64,000 bases of DNA, taken from positions 121,907 to 185,906 of the forward strand of contig CAUYUJ010015304.1 in NCBI GenBank assembly GCA_963575745.1. Direction: 5' to 3'. The position numbers and the translations under genes are program-made. The notes under the pieces were generated by a model. That model did not search any database. It was not told the origin of the DNA and saw nothing but the letters and a program-made list of their open reading frames with translations. Below are positions 19,750 to 29,865 of this stretch, in pieces (the stretch's first letter is position 1; each line of letters begins with the position of its first letter). This DNA is from Prorocentrum cordatum (taxonomy: Eukaryota > Sar > Dinophyceae > Prorocentrales > Prorocentraceae).

Positions 19750-19862
19750 AGGACGGGGAAGAGGGAGAGGAGAAGGGAGGAGGGGGAGGCGGAGAGGGAG
19801 GAGCAGGAGGAGGAAGAAGAGAAGGAGCAAGGGGGCAGAGGAGGGGAAGGGGAACAGGAAGG
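19750..19862 (+). repeat. Irregular GGA polypurine tract
   Basis: GGAGG/GAAGAG-rich purine tract. Confidence 0.85.
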
Positions 19863-20151
19863 GTGAGGTCGCTCGGTCGACGCAGCACAAGGGCTTGTTT
19901 GGAAGCGCAGCGGCACTGCGACGTGGCCCCAAAAAGGAGCCACAAGAATGGATACTGAATTCAGAAACCAGTGTTGGCAGCACTTGTCGCCGCCCTGGTC
20001 GACGGATAAGCAACAGAATGGGCGGCTCCGGCGGGGAAAATCTGCCCTGAGGTGAGCCACTAAATCGACATGACCTCCAGGGCGCTGGCGGACGCCAGTT
20101 GTACACCGGTCCTGCACAAGCCCATCCTGGCAGCGCCCGGGGCAAACATGT

Positions 20152-20306
20152 ACTACCTACCAGACCACCCCAACCCAACCCGAAGACCCGAAGTTTGGGT
20201 TGGGGGGGTACGGGTTTCATGTGTTTTTTTTAAAACACTCCCCACCCCCCCACTGGAAATGGAAGGCAAATTGAAGCTTTCGGGTTGGGTTGGGGTGGTT
20301 TGGTGG
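20152..20306. repeat. Inverted repeat with CCAACCC arms
   Basis: The left arm ACCACCCCAACCCAACCCGA (within 20152-20180) is the exact complement of TCGGGTTGGGTTGGGGTGGT (within 20278-20306), with about 100 bp between. The G-rich strand has several GGG runs. It may be a small foldback element; no clear target duplication seen. Confidence 0.7.
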
Positions 20307-20734
20307 GTGGTGAGATAGCCTCACTGGCAAGCCGCCGCACCAACGCAACGATGCATCTGCCCTCGCCGACTGCCACAAAACAAAGGAAAAATACGGCCGG
20401 ACACTTGACTGCGAGTACGCAGCGCGGGGCAAGAGGAGGCGGACCAGAAGGAGGAGGAAGAGGAGGAGGAAAGGGAACGAGGAGCAGAGGAGGAAAGAGG
20501 ATGGACGGAACAAACGCTCCCGAACCGACCCTGCTCGAACCGACCTGCAATAGGCAAGCCCGGGCGGTGAACAGCAGAACGAGTTGAGCCGATCCGCCAG
20601 AAAGACGATGCCTGGACTCCTGCACTGTGAATAAAGGCCTGGTGGGTAGCCGATGGTATTAGGCCGCGTCCGAGACATCCCAGACAGGCTCGAAGGTGGC
20701 GGCCATAGGATCTGGAAGAAGAGAAAGGGGACGA

Positions 20735-20865
20735 CGAGGAGGAAGGAGGAGGAGGAAGACAAAACGCTGCGCGTCACCACGCGGCCTCGGGGCCCAGGAG
20801 GAAAGAGCAGGAGGAGGAGGAGGAGGAGGAGGAGAAGGAGAAGAAAGGGGGAGGGAGGGCGGCAA
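20735..20865 (+). repeat. GGA microsatellite (interrupted)
   Basis: Two GGA/GAA tracts separated by a short GC-rich segment. Confidence 0.85.
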
Positions 20866-20939
20866 GCAAGCAGCAGGCAGGCGGGGGAGGCACGGCCGCG
20901 GGGTGTGAGCCACCAGGCCCCGCTAGTTAGGCACGCGCG

Positions 20940-22222
20940 CAAGGGGCGGGGGCGGGGGGCGGGCGAGCTGCGGCGCCGGGTGGCCGCACGGGCGCCCTGG
21001 TGGCGTCCATTTGCAAGCACGGCCTGCACGCTCCACGCCCGGCGCCAGAGCCCCGCGCCGACTGCGGCGGAGAGGCGCCGGCACCGCCACTCCCCGTCGG
21101 AACAGCAACGCCTCCGTAATTGTTCAACCGCGTGAACGCGGAGGACGGCTGTCGTTCGGGGGCGAGGCCGGACGCAGCACGTGAACGCCAGCGGTTGGTA
21201 CGTGATGCTCCGCCGTGCCAGGGCGTCCGCGCGCGCGGAATAGCACTCGACCTTGCGTCGGCGCGTGGTGGCCACGCAGTCAGGGCCTGCGGCCACAGCG
21301 TCGGGCGAGGCCACGCCGACATCCAGGGCCATGAGGCCGTTGCCCAGGGCGCCAGTGAGGATGTCTGCTGGTCGGAGCCACGTGCCTAAAACCAGGCCTG
21401 GGGCCTCGAGTCCGGCACCAGGGTCGCAAACTTTGGCAGCACCGTGCACCCGTCGCGCCACTGAGCGGTGCCCCCGGGTGGACTCCGCGCGGCTGCAGCA
21501 CATCGCGTGGGACCCAGCCTGGCCCAATAGGGCAGCGCCCCAAAGGCCGCAGGGGACGGAATCGAGAGGTCCCGCTGCGCCGACGCAAAAGCGGAGAGCC
21601 TCGACGAAGCCAGGGGCGTCCATCACTTGGCCCTTGTGCTTGGACAGGTTCCAAAAACAGGTGTGGCCGCAGTCAGGGTGCTCAAGGTCGTCGAGCCGCC
21701 GCAGTGCCATGTCGTCGCCCGCGTTCTGGTGCCGGTCGTGGAGGTCGTGCCTGCCCTGCTCGTCGAGGTAGCGCACGAGCGCCTTCTGCAGGTGCAGTTG
21801 CTCTGTGTGCGGAAAAAACAGTTGGGGTGTTCGTCGTCCTCGTCCTCGCCAAGAGGAAGCAGGCTGCGGCCGATGCCCGAGGGGTGGGCGCGGCGCCCCC
21901 CGGGGGCGGCCGCGGGCGCCTCCGCGCGCGGGTCGAAGAGCGCAGCCCACCGCTCCTCAGTTTCCACGAGCGACTCCGAAAGCGTGGCAACGGCGAGGGC
22001 GCCCTGCGCGGGCGGGAGGCTGAGGGCGAGGCGCGCCGCGGCCTCGTCTGCGCGCGGGTCGTAGGCTGTCATGACGAGCCCCGAGTCACCCAGCCCACTC
22101 TCTGCGAGGTGCGTCGCCATCTCACGTACGTGCGGTCTTGAGCATCCGCGGCTGGCCACAAAGGCGGCCAGCGACATCTGCGTGGCGGTCCGCATGCCGA
22201 GCCCCCCCTTTGCTTGTGTCAA
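20940..22222 (-). pseudogene. LINE-D, 5'-truncated C-terminal part
   Basis: Minus-strand frame from 22222 reads AKGGLGMRTATQMSLAAFVA followed by SRGCSRPHVREMATHLAESG, the region after the RT palm in dinoflagellate LINEs. After a frameshift near 21860 a second frame continues to about 20950 with zinc-finger-like Cys/His residues (FCVGAAGPLDSVPCGLWG, GSHAMCCSRAESTRGH) and LRPADILTGALGNGLMALDV, a family-typical block. No RT catalytic motif is present upstream, so this is a 5'-truncated copy, the usual fate of LINE insertions. The long open frame onward to 20217 reads through GGA repeat and is not coding beyond about 20940. Confidence 0.65.
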
Positions 22223-22634
22223 GCGCGCACTGCTCCCGAGGCAGCTTCCACCTCTTCCCGATCATCCTCCCGATCATGATCCACCCCATCCCTCAATAAC
22301 GGGGCGAATGCCCGCACTATGCTTCGTGCAGCCAATGTCCGGTCCGAGGGGTATACCTCTGCGGGATAAAGAAAGAAACGAACTGAAACCCGCGGGGGTC
22401 CGCAACGAACTGAAACCGAGGCAGATTGAGAACGCCTGCAACAGCTAGGCAGCGTGAGTTCCCATGGGACATGACTGCCGCTACCGCCAAAGGGCAGACA
22501 AATGCTGAGTCAAACGCTTGTGGCCAGAACTGGCTATTTCCACTGAGCCCGAGCCACATCGGCAAACGCACGAAGGAAGTAGCGCGACAGGCGTTCAACT
22601 AGCTTCGGTCGGGCCCGCAACCTCGGAGACGGAG
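22223..22634. other. No recognisable gene
   Basis: Unique sequence containing the imperfect direct repeat AACTGAAACC(C/G) at about 22380 and 22410. Nothing else supportable. Confidence 0.55.
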
Positions 22635-22870
22635 GGAGGAAGGATGGGGAAGAGGAGGAGGAGAGGGAGGAGAAGGAAAAGGTGGAGGAGCAGGAGGAGG
22701 AGGGAAAGGAGGAGGAGGGAGAAGGAGGAGGTTCTGAGGAGGAGGAGTAGGGGGGGAGGGGGAGGATGAGGGGAAGGAGGAGAAGGAGAGGAGGAAAGAG
22801 GAAGGGAGCAGAGAAGAGAGGATGTAGAAAGGGAGAGGACGAGGGGGGGAATAGAAGGGGAAGGAGGGGG
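22635..22870 (+). repeat. Irregular GGA polypurine tract with conserved right flank
   Basis: Followed by ACGCAAGCTAATGTGCGCTC, also found in diverged form after the purine tract ending at 19135. Confidence 0.8.
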
Positions 22871-22909
22871 ACGCAAGCTAATGTGCGCTCACGACTCTCT
22901 GACATCATA

Positions 22910-23733
22910 AACCTCCCTCCCCCCCCCCCCCCCTCCCGTCCCGTCCAATAGCGCTGAGCTTGCCTCACCCCTCACCTCTCCTTCCGCCCAATCCCCCCCC
23001 CCCCATATCTCCTCTCCTCCTCCCCCCTCCCTCCTTTCCTTCCCTTTCCTCCTCCCTCCTCTCGCTCCTACCTCCTCCTCCTCCTCCTCCTCCTCCTCCT
23101 TCTTTCTACTCCTCCTTCTCCTCCTCCCATTCCTCCTCCTCCATTCTCCTCCTTCCCCACCTCCTCCTCCTCCTCCTCTCCTCCTCTCCTCCTCCTCCAT
23201 CATCCTCAGCATCATCATCATCATCCTCCTCCTCATCCTCATCCTCAGCCTCATCACATCATCATCAAGCAGCAATCAGCATCACAACAGCATCGTCATC
23301 ATCCTCATCATCATCATTCATCATCATCATCATCATGATCATCAGCATCATCAGCTCCTCATCATCCTCATACTCATCATCATCATTCATCATCATCATC
23401 AGCATCATCATCAATCATCATCATCATCATCATATCATCATCAGTTTCATCACATCATCATCCATCATCATCATCATACATCATCATCATCATCACACCC
23501 TCCCTCCTCCTCCTCCTCCTCCTCCTCCTCTTCCAACTCCCCTACCTCCTCCACCGCGTTTCCATCCTCCTTCCCTCCTCCTCCTCCTCATCCTCCTCCT
23601 CCTCCTCCTCCACCTCCTCCTCCTCTTCTCCTTCCTCCTCCTCCTCCTCCTCCACCTCCTCCTCTCCTCATCCTCCTCTTCCTCCTCTTGCCTCCTCTTC
23701 CTCTCCTCCTCCTTCTCCTCCTCCTCCTCCTCC

Positions 23734-23777
<44 letters not shown>

Positions 23778-23964
23778 ATCAGCTTCTCATCATCAGCATC
23801 ATCATCAGCAGCAGCATCACAACCACCACCGCCACCATCATCATCATCAGCATCATCACCATCAGCAGCAGCATCAACATCATAATCATCATCATCATCA
23901 CCATCAGCATCATCATCCTCATAATCCGCATCCTCATCCTCATCATCATCATCAGCAGCATCAG

Positions 23965-23995
<31 letters not shown>

Positions 23996-24003
23996 GTCAT
24001 CAT

Positions 24004-24101
<98 letters not shown>

Positions 24102-24185
24102 CGTCCTCCTCCTCCTTTCCCTCCTCCTTTCCCTCCTCCTCCTCCTCCACCTCCTCCTTCTCCTCCTTCTCCTTCTCCCCCTCGG
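22910..24185 (+). repeat. Large compound CTC / CAT / CAG microsatellite
   Basis: About 1.27 kb. Poly-C and CTC (22915-23205), CAT with ATC/CAG interruptions (23206-23500), CTC (23500-23730), CAT/CAG mixtures (23735-24000), pure CAT of about 100 bp (24000-24100), then CTC. The 473-codon plus-strand frame across it is a repeat artefact. Confidence 0.95.
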
Positions 24186-24299
24186 CGGTGGCAGCGCGGC
24201 GGCGCCGCGGCGTCTTGGGCGAGCTCCTCGGAGAGGCCTCCAGAGCCTCTGCTCGCCGTCCCCGAACCAGGGCATCGCCAGGAACCCCTCGCCGCCCAC

Positions 24300-24535
24300 C
24301 TCTGCACGAGGAGGGCGAGGAGGACGAGGAGGACGAGGAGGGCGAGGAGGGCGAGGAGGACGCGGAGAAGGACGAGGATGAGGACGACGACGAAGACGAG
24401 AAGGAGGACGAGGAGGAGGACGAGGAGGAAGACGAGGAGGAAGACGAGGAGGACGAGGAGGACGAGGAGGAGGACGAGGATGAGGACGAGGACGAGGAGG
24501 AGGAGCAGGAGGGGGAGGGGGAGGAGGGGGGTGGA
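24300..24535 (+). repeat. GAGGAC hexanucleotide-type repeat
   Basis: Imperfect (GAGGAC)n and (GAGGAG)n; encodes poly-Asp/Glu in one frame. No flanking coding evidence. Confidence 0.9.
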
Positions 24536-24856
24536 CGCGGGAGGACGAAGGAGGGAAGGGGGCCCAGCCCGAGCCCGCGGCGAGGCGCGCCGCACAGCCA
24601 GCCTGCCAACCCGCAAGCCGCTCGAGGGCCCCCCGAGCCAGACATGATCGCGCCGTACAGTCGGACCTAGAACGAAAGAGCATCCTTCGAGAACATGAGA
24701 CCCTCTGCCGGCCAAACGCACAGAACATCAAAGGGCACCCTCCCCAGGATGCACAAGAGCATCCAACAAGCACGAAGAACATTAGGACACCCTCCCCGAA
24801 CCGACCTCGATCTGATACCTCGGTCCGACTGCAAGAACTCGGCGGCGAGCCTGGAG

Positions 24857-25022
24857 GAAAGTGAGACGGGGTGGGCCTTCTTAGAAGGCTCGGAAGGCCT
24901 CCGACCTCCTGAGACGTTTCCGAAGCCTCCCCCGAAGACACGGATCACTTCTCACAAAGCCAGCGGGCTTCGGAGAAGCCCCGTCGCCTCCTGAGAAGGT
25001 CTGCTCCTTCTCACTTCCCCCT
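24857..25022. repeat. AGAAGG-type foldback repeat, copy 1
   Basis: The left end (GAAAGTGAGACGGGGTGGGC, then CTTCTTAGAAGGC) pairs with the right end (GCCTCCTGAGAAGGTCTGCT, then CCTTCTCACTTCC). The right side carries TTCTCACTTCCCCC then GCGCGCCGCC, as do copies at 27735-27920 and 55888-56276. Confidence 0.6.
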
Positions 25023-25044
25023 GGCCGCGCCGCCGAAAGGCATA

Positions 25045-25412
25045 AGGGCGGGACGTGTTTGGCAGTTTTCGGCCTCTGGGGGCCCTCGCCAGGCCAGGGG
25101 ACTGCAAAAAACACATATGTATATATATATATATATGTGTATGATCCGCGGGTCGAGAGCGCACCTCTTCCGGTCGAAGCTAAGCGGGCCGCGCGAAGCT
25201 TGAATTAGGCAGAGAAGAGGAGGGAGGAAGCCGCGGAGCCTCAGAGCGAGGCCGAGAGGAGGCAGAGCCTCGGATACAGGCGGTGCCGAAGCCGAAGTTC
25301 ATGCAAAGGGACGCCTTCGGCAGGAGACTGCAAAAGACAGCTCGGAATGGAAAACCGGCCCCAGGGGAAGGGTCGGGACTTCGGGGGGCACCGTGTTGAA
25401 AACCGCAGGACG
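25045..25412 (+). repeat. Dispersed repeat R39, copy interrupted by a SINE-like insertion
   Basis: GTTTTCGGCCTCTGGGGGCC (left part) and GGAATGGAAAACCGGCCCCA then GGGGAAGGGTCGGGACTTCG (right part) match uninterrupted copies at 50283-50430 (same strand) and 39145-39310 (opposite strand). The interruption is 25114-25325. Confidence 0.65.
25114..25325 (+). mobile_element. SINE-like retroposon, copy 1 (212 bp)
   Basis: Flanked by a 14-bp target duplication, GACTGCAAAAAACA (25100-25113) and GACTGCAAAAGACA (25326-25339), one mismatch. Starts with a TATATA tract, then GATCCGCGGGTCGAGAGCGC and GAAGCTAAGCGGGCCGCGCG and AATTAGGCAGAGAAG. The same core is at 59398-59536 with its own target duplication. 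The AAGCTAAGC block resembles the box A region of 5S rRNA, a hint only; no box C recognised. No coding capacity. Confidence 0.65.
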
Positions 25413-25665
25413 TCGCACGTCTGGATCGAGGGCTGGCCGACTTCTCCCGTCCCTCTCGGTGATCCTCAGAGCGCGTGCTGTCGCCAGCGCTTGCTTCGTC
25501 CGCCGAAGCCCTTCCACACGACGCGGGCGGTGCAACGAGGCGCGCCGTGGGCGGCGGGAGATCGGCGGAGCGGAAGCGGGGAAGGCACTGGAAACAGCGA
25601 CGACGGCGGCAGCCGCCGCGGCGGCGGCGGGACCGTCGACGTGGGACTCGTCCAGCCAGTCTTGT

Positions 25666-25820
25666 GTCGGGCCTGTGCCTCTACAGGGGGAGCATTCAGA
25701 AATAGTAAAGAAAGAGTCCGGGGACGATTGTTTGACTAGTTTTGAGCACTTGGGAAATATGTTTTGACTATTGTTTGAAATGTTTCGCCCAGACTCCCCC
25801 TGTAGGGGGACAGGCCCGAC
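25666..25820 (+). mobile_element. MITE-155, copy 1
   Basis: 155 bp with terminal inverted repeats GTCGGGCCTGTGCCTCTACA and, at the other end, the complement of GTCGGGCCTGTCCCCCTACA. The interior is AT-rich for this window and shares GGGGACGATTGTTTGACTA with copy 2. No clear target duplication. Confidence 0.8.
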
Positions 25821-25988
25821 CTGAAGCCAGTCCCCCGAGGGGGGCGAGGGCCCCCCACGCTGAGCCACCTGCTTAGGAGGAGTCGCCCGGCGGCCGGCTC
25901 CCCAGACTCCCGAGGAAGCGGCGGCCGGAGGCGCCACCGAGGGAGCCTTCTCACGGGGGGCTCCCGGGGAGCGACTCGGCGAGGACAT

Positions 25989-26142
25989 TAGGGGGCCACA
26001 TACGAACCCTACCCCTACCCACTTCGATTTCTGAGGGGGAGGGTGGGGTTCACTTCGCTCGGTAGCTCCCGGACGAAGTGAACCCCACCCTCCCCCTCAG
26101 AAATCGTGGGGGGCAGGGGTAGGGTTCGCATGTGGCCCCCTA
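25989..26142. mobile_element. Palindromic foldback MITE, 154 bp, with 5-bp target duplication
   Basis: Almost full-length inverted repeat: the left arm begins TAGGGGGCCACATACGAACC and includes TGAGGGGGAGGGTGGGGTTC; the right arm is its complement with a few differences. The loop is only about 16 nt. GACAT occurs immediately outside both ends (25984-25988 and 26143-26147), as a transposition scar would. Confidence 0.8.
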
Positions 26143-26147
26143 GACAT

Positions 26148-26768
26148 CCCACGCGAGACCGTCCGTCGGGGAAACGTCGGACTGATTCTCTGGATTCCAC
26201 AAAGGTGATGTCGGGAGGCGCGACTGGCTCGTTCCTCTCCTTGCGCGCCGGGTGCCGGGACGACGGGGCCCCATCACACGGAAACTGCCACCAGAGCAAC
26301 CTGCTCAAGCAAGCCCGGGTGGGGCAGATGCTTTGAGAACGTCTCGAAGCGAGCCCCAGCCTCTTCGTCATGCGCGGTAATCTCTGCAGCAGTGCCAGAC
26401 CCACTAACCCATCCCCTCGGCCGAGCTGCCGAGCCGCAGCAAAAGTCCGAGCGTGCGAGGGAGTGTGCGAAGCATCGACGACCCCCCCCCGCCCCTCGAC
26501 TCCCCCACGGACCGAAGGAGACCGACAGCCCCCGAGCGCTCACCCATCATCAAGAATGCGTCAACGGGCGTGCTGGTACAGTGCGGGGGCGCTGGAGGAC
26601 GAGACTCTGCACCCAGAGGTCCAGGCTCGCGGCGAGCAACCTCCCGCAGAGATGCCCCTCCTGGGCCGGGGTTGACGATCGGACAAGCCATCTGAACTCC
26701 CTTTTTACGCACGATGCTCGGCATCCCCGTCCCCCCGCACAAATGACCTTTCCCTCTGCGAATACACA
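26148..26768. other. No recognisable gene
   Basis: Mixed-composition unique sequence; open frames on both strands without motifs. Confidence 0.55.
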
Positions 26769-27018
26769 TCCTCCTCCTCCTCCTCCTCCTCCTCCTCCTC
26801 CTCCTCCTCCTCCTCCTCCCCTCCTCCTCCTCCTCCCCTCCTCCTCCTCCTCCTCCTCCTCCTCCTCCTCCCCCTCCTCTTCCTCCTCCCCCTCCCCCTC
26901 CTCCTCCCCCTCCTCCTCCTCCTCCTCCTCCTCCTCCTCCTCCTCCTCCTCCTCCTCCTCCTCCTCCTCCTCCTCCTCCTCCTCCTCCTCCTCCTCCTCC
27001 TCCTCCTCCTCCCCCTCC
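26769..27018 (+). repeat. CTC microsatellite
   Basis: About 250 bp, with pure runs of over 100 bp (about 26910-27010). Confidence 0.95.
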
Positions 27019-27192
27019 CCGCACTCCGAGCGCACCAGCATATGGAGGAGTCGCGGCGTCAGGGGCCTCTGGAGCTCTCGACCCCATCGTCGCTCTGGTC
27101 CTCTATCCCCGCCGCGCCGATGCGCGCATGTGCGGCGGGCCCTGAACCCCCATGTAGCCCAAGAGGAACCCATCGGAGGGTTCTAAGATTAA

Positions 27193-27347
27193 GTCGGGCC
27201 TGTCCCTCCACAGGAGGAATCTTCAAAAAGAGTCAAAAAATAGTATGGGGACGATGGTGTGACTATGTTTGGGCATTTGGGGAGTTTGTTTGTTTGTTAT
27301 AGATAAAAATGTCGCCCAACATACGTCTGTAGGGGGACAGGCCCGAC
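27193..27347 (+). mobile_element. MITE-155, copy 2
   Basis: Exactly 155 bp between GTCGGGCCTGTCCCTCCACA and its inverted counterpart CTGTAGGGGGACAGGCCCGA-C. Shares AATCTTCAAAAAGAGTCAAA and TAGTATGGGGACGAT with the reverse complement of copy 3. Confidence 0.85.
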
Positions 27348-27734
27348 TCTTTTCTAAGACGAACATGCTGTGGCGTCTCCCCGAGCCCTCAGACGGTCGC
27401 GGGAACCGAGAAGGCCTCCCAAGAGGGGGCCTCAGAGGGGCGCGCGCAGAAGCAAGTGGAGGCCGAAGGACCACGGCCGGGCACCGCGTCAGCCAGTCAG
27501 TCAAGCCATACGCCGGAGCGCGTGGGCGAAAAGAGACGATGCCGGCCTGTACTCTCCGCTTTGCAGGAGCAGCGGCACGCCCACCGATTGTTCGACTGCA
27601 TCGTGTGCGGGTGGAAAAGAGGAGAGGCGGGGAAGAGCGGGCAGGGGGGCTCACTCAGACAGGGCGGCTCCGCGTGGTGACTGGCAACTTGGCGCCAGCA
27701 GCCGGCGGCGAGCGAGGGGGGGGGGGGGGGGGGA
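27348..27734. other. No recognisable gene
   Basis: GC-rich unique sequence with a run of about 15 G at 27717-27733. Confidence 0.5.
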
Positions 27735-27920
27735 CGCGAGAAGGAGAAGGCCTGCTCAGAAAGGCGGCGGGGCTTCTCAGGAGCCCTCGCGCCCTCCGAG
27801 AGCCTTCTTCTTCTTCTTCTGTCGCCGGGGCAGGCTCGGAGGGCGTCTCGGGAGGCCGGGGGGGCTCCCGAGCCTTCTGAGAAGGCCGGCCCCCTTCTCG
27901 CCTTCCCTCCTGGGCGCGAC
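27735..27920. repeat. AGAAGG-type foldback repeat, copy 2
   Basis: Contains GGCGGCGGGGCTTCTCAGGA and on the other side CTCCCGAGCCTTCTGAGAAG then CCTTCTCGCCTTCCCTCCTG. Same arrangement as copies at 24857 and 55888. Confidence 0.6.
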
Positions 27921-27954
27921 GCGGAGCGACGACGCAGACATCGATGGAGTTCTT

Positions 27955-28165
27955 TGAACGATCCCCGCTCTCCGCTCTTCGCCATCGGAGACTTCGTGGA
28001 CACCGCTCGACCTGGAACGATGACGCGGACGCTCGAGTTCTTTGAGTTCTTTGAACGATCTCCGCTCGACGCGGAGCGATGACGCAGACATCGCAGACTT
28101 CGTGGACCCTTCGCTCTTTCAACGATCCCCGCTCTCCGCCATCGGAGAGCGTTCCATGCTGGCCG
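27955..28165 (+). repeat. Imperfect tandem repeat, GACGCGGAGCGATGACGCAG unit
   Basis: Segments GACGCAGACATCG, AGTTCTTTGAACGATC, CCCGCTCTCCGC and AGACTTCGTGGAC recur two or three times in rearranged order. Confidence 0.65.
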
Positions 28166-28580
28166 AGCTCGGGCCGCCGAGGAGCCTCGGGGGCTCGACC
28201 TGGAACGCTGGCGCGGGCGTCCACGCGTCGACTGAAGGGGCCCAAGGACACACCAAGAAATACACACAAATCGAAGGATTCCCCATATTTTCCCATATTT
28301 GCGGGGGTTTTGTCTTCCCCGCCACTTCGCATAATTTCCCATATTTTCTTGGGAATCGACCATTAATTGTGTCTGTGTGTTTTTTCCCCTCCTGATCGAC
28401 GCGGCGCGAACTGCCGCACCGAGCCCAGATGCGAGCAAGAGCCTCAGGCACTGCCCACTCCACGGCTGCAGCCACACGGCAGCTTCGGGTGCGCTGAAGG
28501 AGGGGGCTGGAAGGAGGGGGCCATGACATCCGGGAGATTTCGTGGCCCAAGCCATGATACCCACGCACCCCTAGCCTTGG
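28166..28580. other. No recognisable gene
   Basis: Includes an AT-rich patch (28260-28380) in which CCCATATTT recurs three times. Confidence 0.5.
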
Positions 28581-28724
28581 GTCGGGCGTGTCCTCCTACA
28601 TGCGGACTTTGGAGGAGAAATTACAAAAAGTCAAAGAATATTCAAAAATAATCCAAACAAAAATCATCCCCATACTATCTTTGACTATTTTTGAAGATTC
28701 CTCCTATAGAGGGACGTGCCCGAC
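28581..28724 (-). mobile_element. MITE-155, copy 3 (144 bp, inverted)
   Basis: Ends GTCGGGCGTGTCCTCCTACA and the complement of GTCGGGCACGTCCCTCTATA. Its reverse complement matches copy 2 through GGAGGAATCTTCAAAAATAG then TCAAAGATAGTATGGGGATG. Confidence 0.8.
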
Positions 28725-28908
28725 TTAACCCTAGTCCTCAAGCCCCATCTGGACGCCCCTGGCGGAAGCCCCGACTCCAGGTTCAGGGACCTTAGACGCC
28801 CGAGCTGCAGCCTGCTGGACGAAACGGCCAAGGATGCAAGGACGGGCCAGAGATGCAAGGACGAGAGGGTGCCCTTGGAAAGCTGCCCGTCCCTGTGATA
28901 CTGCTCTG

Positions 28909-29246
28909 GAAGAAGAAAAAACGCCAGGAACATAAACCTTTGGCGCTCCGCGCGAAGTTCTTGGATCTGCGCTGGGCCCCCCTCCCTGGCGCGCGGAGCG
29001 CGCCAGGGTCGGGAACCACCAAAGGGGGGGCGACCCCGAGGGGGGGCACGGGTTCGACCCGCTGGTGCACCGAACTGCCGCAGACAGATGCCCCCCGCAT
29101 GCCCCACGCATCGGCAACTATCGGGAGCTGCCGGCAGCTGGGGGGATCTATTCTGGGCGGTTCGGTGAAAAAAACGATCGAACTCACACAAACACACACA
29201 CACACACTCACACACACGGGGCACACACACACACACGAGGCACACA

Positions 29247-29294
<48 letters not shown>

Positions 29295-29405
29295 GCGGGA
29301 TCCCGACAGGGGCGGCGCCGGAGGCGCCGCCAGGGGGGCCCCAGCGCGGATCCAAGAAATCCTCGCGGAGCGCCAAAAGTTTATGCTCGCGTTTTTCTTC
29401 TTCGA
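28909..29405. repeat. Inverted repeat, ~75-bp arms, around a CA tract
   Basis: Left arm 28909-28983 (GAAGAAGAAAAAACGCCAGG, then TTTGGCGCTCCGCG and TTCTTGGATCTGCGCTGGGC) is complementary to right arm 29333-29405. Perfect GC-rich hairpins lie just inside each arm: CCTGGCGCGCGGAGCGCGCC (from 28985) and GGCGGCGCCGGAGGCGCCGC (from 29311). A related copy is at 39350-39450. Confidence 0.75.
29173..29291 (+). repeat. CA dinucleotide microsatellite
   Basis: CA repeats with GGGG and GAGG interruptions, inside the loop of the preceding inverted repeat. Confidence 0.95.
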
Positions 29406-29463
29406 GCGCTCGGCTAGACACCCTGGCCCCTCTGCTCTCGGCTACACGCAGGAATGACCCTGA

Positions 29464-29612
29464 GTAAGAGTGACCTTTGGTGCGCGGCTTTTTGGGGGCC
29501 GCGTGGGGACCAAACTTGGGCGCGCAAGCCGTTGCTCCTGCTTCGCTTTCAGCCATGTGGGGACCCATCTGCACCCGCACCAGAGGTCACTCCGGCGAAA
29601 AGTCACTCTTAC
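29464..29612. mobile_element. Short TIR element, GTAAGAGTGAC ends
   Basis: 149-bp segment bounded by GTAAGAGTGAC and its exact complement GTCACTCTTAC; interior arms also pair loosely (GTGGGGACC near 29500 with GGGACCCA near 29565). Single copy here, no target duplication seen. Confidence 0.45.
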
Positions 29613-29815
29613 GTCTAGTCGATGCTCGAGCTGTGCGCGCGCCCGCCTCGCAGATTAGCACCTCCTCGGCCCCGCAGCTCGCGGAGCCGAGCCTCCGGCC
29701 CAGGGCTTCCACGAGCGAGGACATGGCGCTCTGCTCGGAGGGCGCTCCGCCGGCGAGCCTCGCGGGGCGGGGCCGTGGAGGGCGCCGCTCACAGGGCCGC
29801 CACGGGCGGGGGCGG

Positions 29816-29865
29816 GAGGAGGAGGAGGAGGAGGAGGAGGAGGAGGAGGAGGAGGAGGAGGAGCA
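29816..29865 (+). repeat. GGA microsatellite
   Basis: About 16 GGA triplets. Confidence 0.95.

Noticed and set aside
20152-20306. Telomere-like GGGTT repeats
   Set aside because: Only two or three GGGTT units as hairpin arms; no array, and not the TTTAGGG repeat expected in dinoflagellates.
20217-21950. A single 577-codon protein
   Set aside because: Only about the first 330 codons resemble a LINE C-terminus; the remainder reads through GGA repeat and unrelated sequence.
22960-24381. 473-codon plus-strand frame rich in Ser, His and Ile
   Set aside because: It is a direct translation of CTC and CAT repeats; all frames are open for the same reason.
24188-24670. Acidic nuclear protein encoded by the GAGGAC repeat
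   Set aside because: The acidic part is simple repeat and both ends are Arg/Pro-rich without motifs.
25143-25300. A true 5S rRNA gene
   Set aside because: Only the AAGCTAAGC region and the GGCGGTGCC end resemble 5S; the rest does not, and both copies have retroposon-style target duplications.
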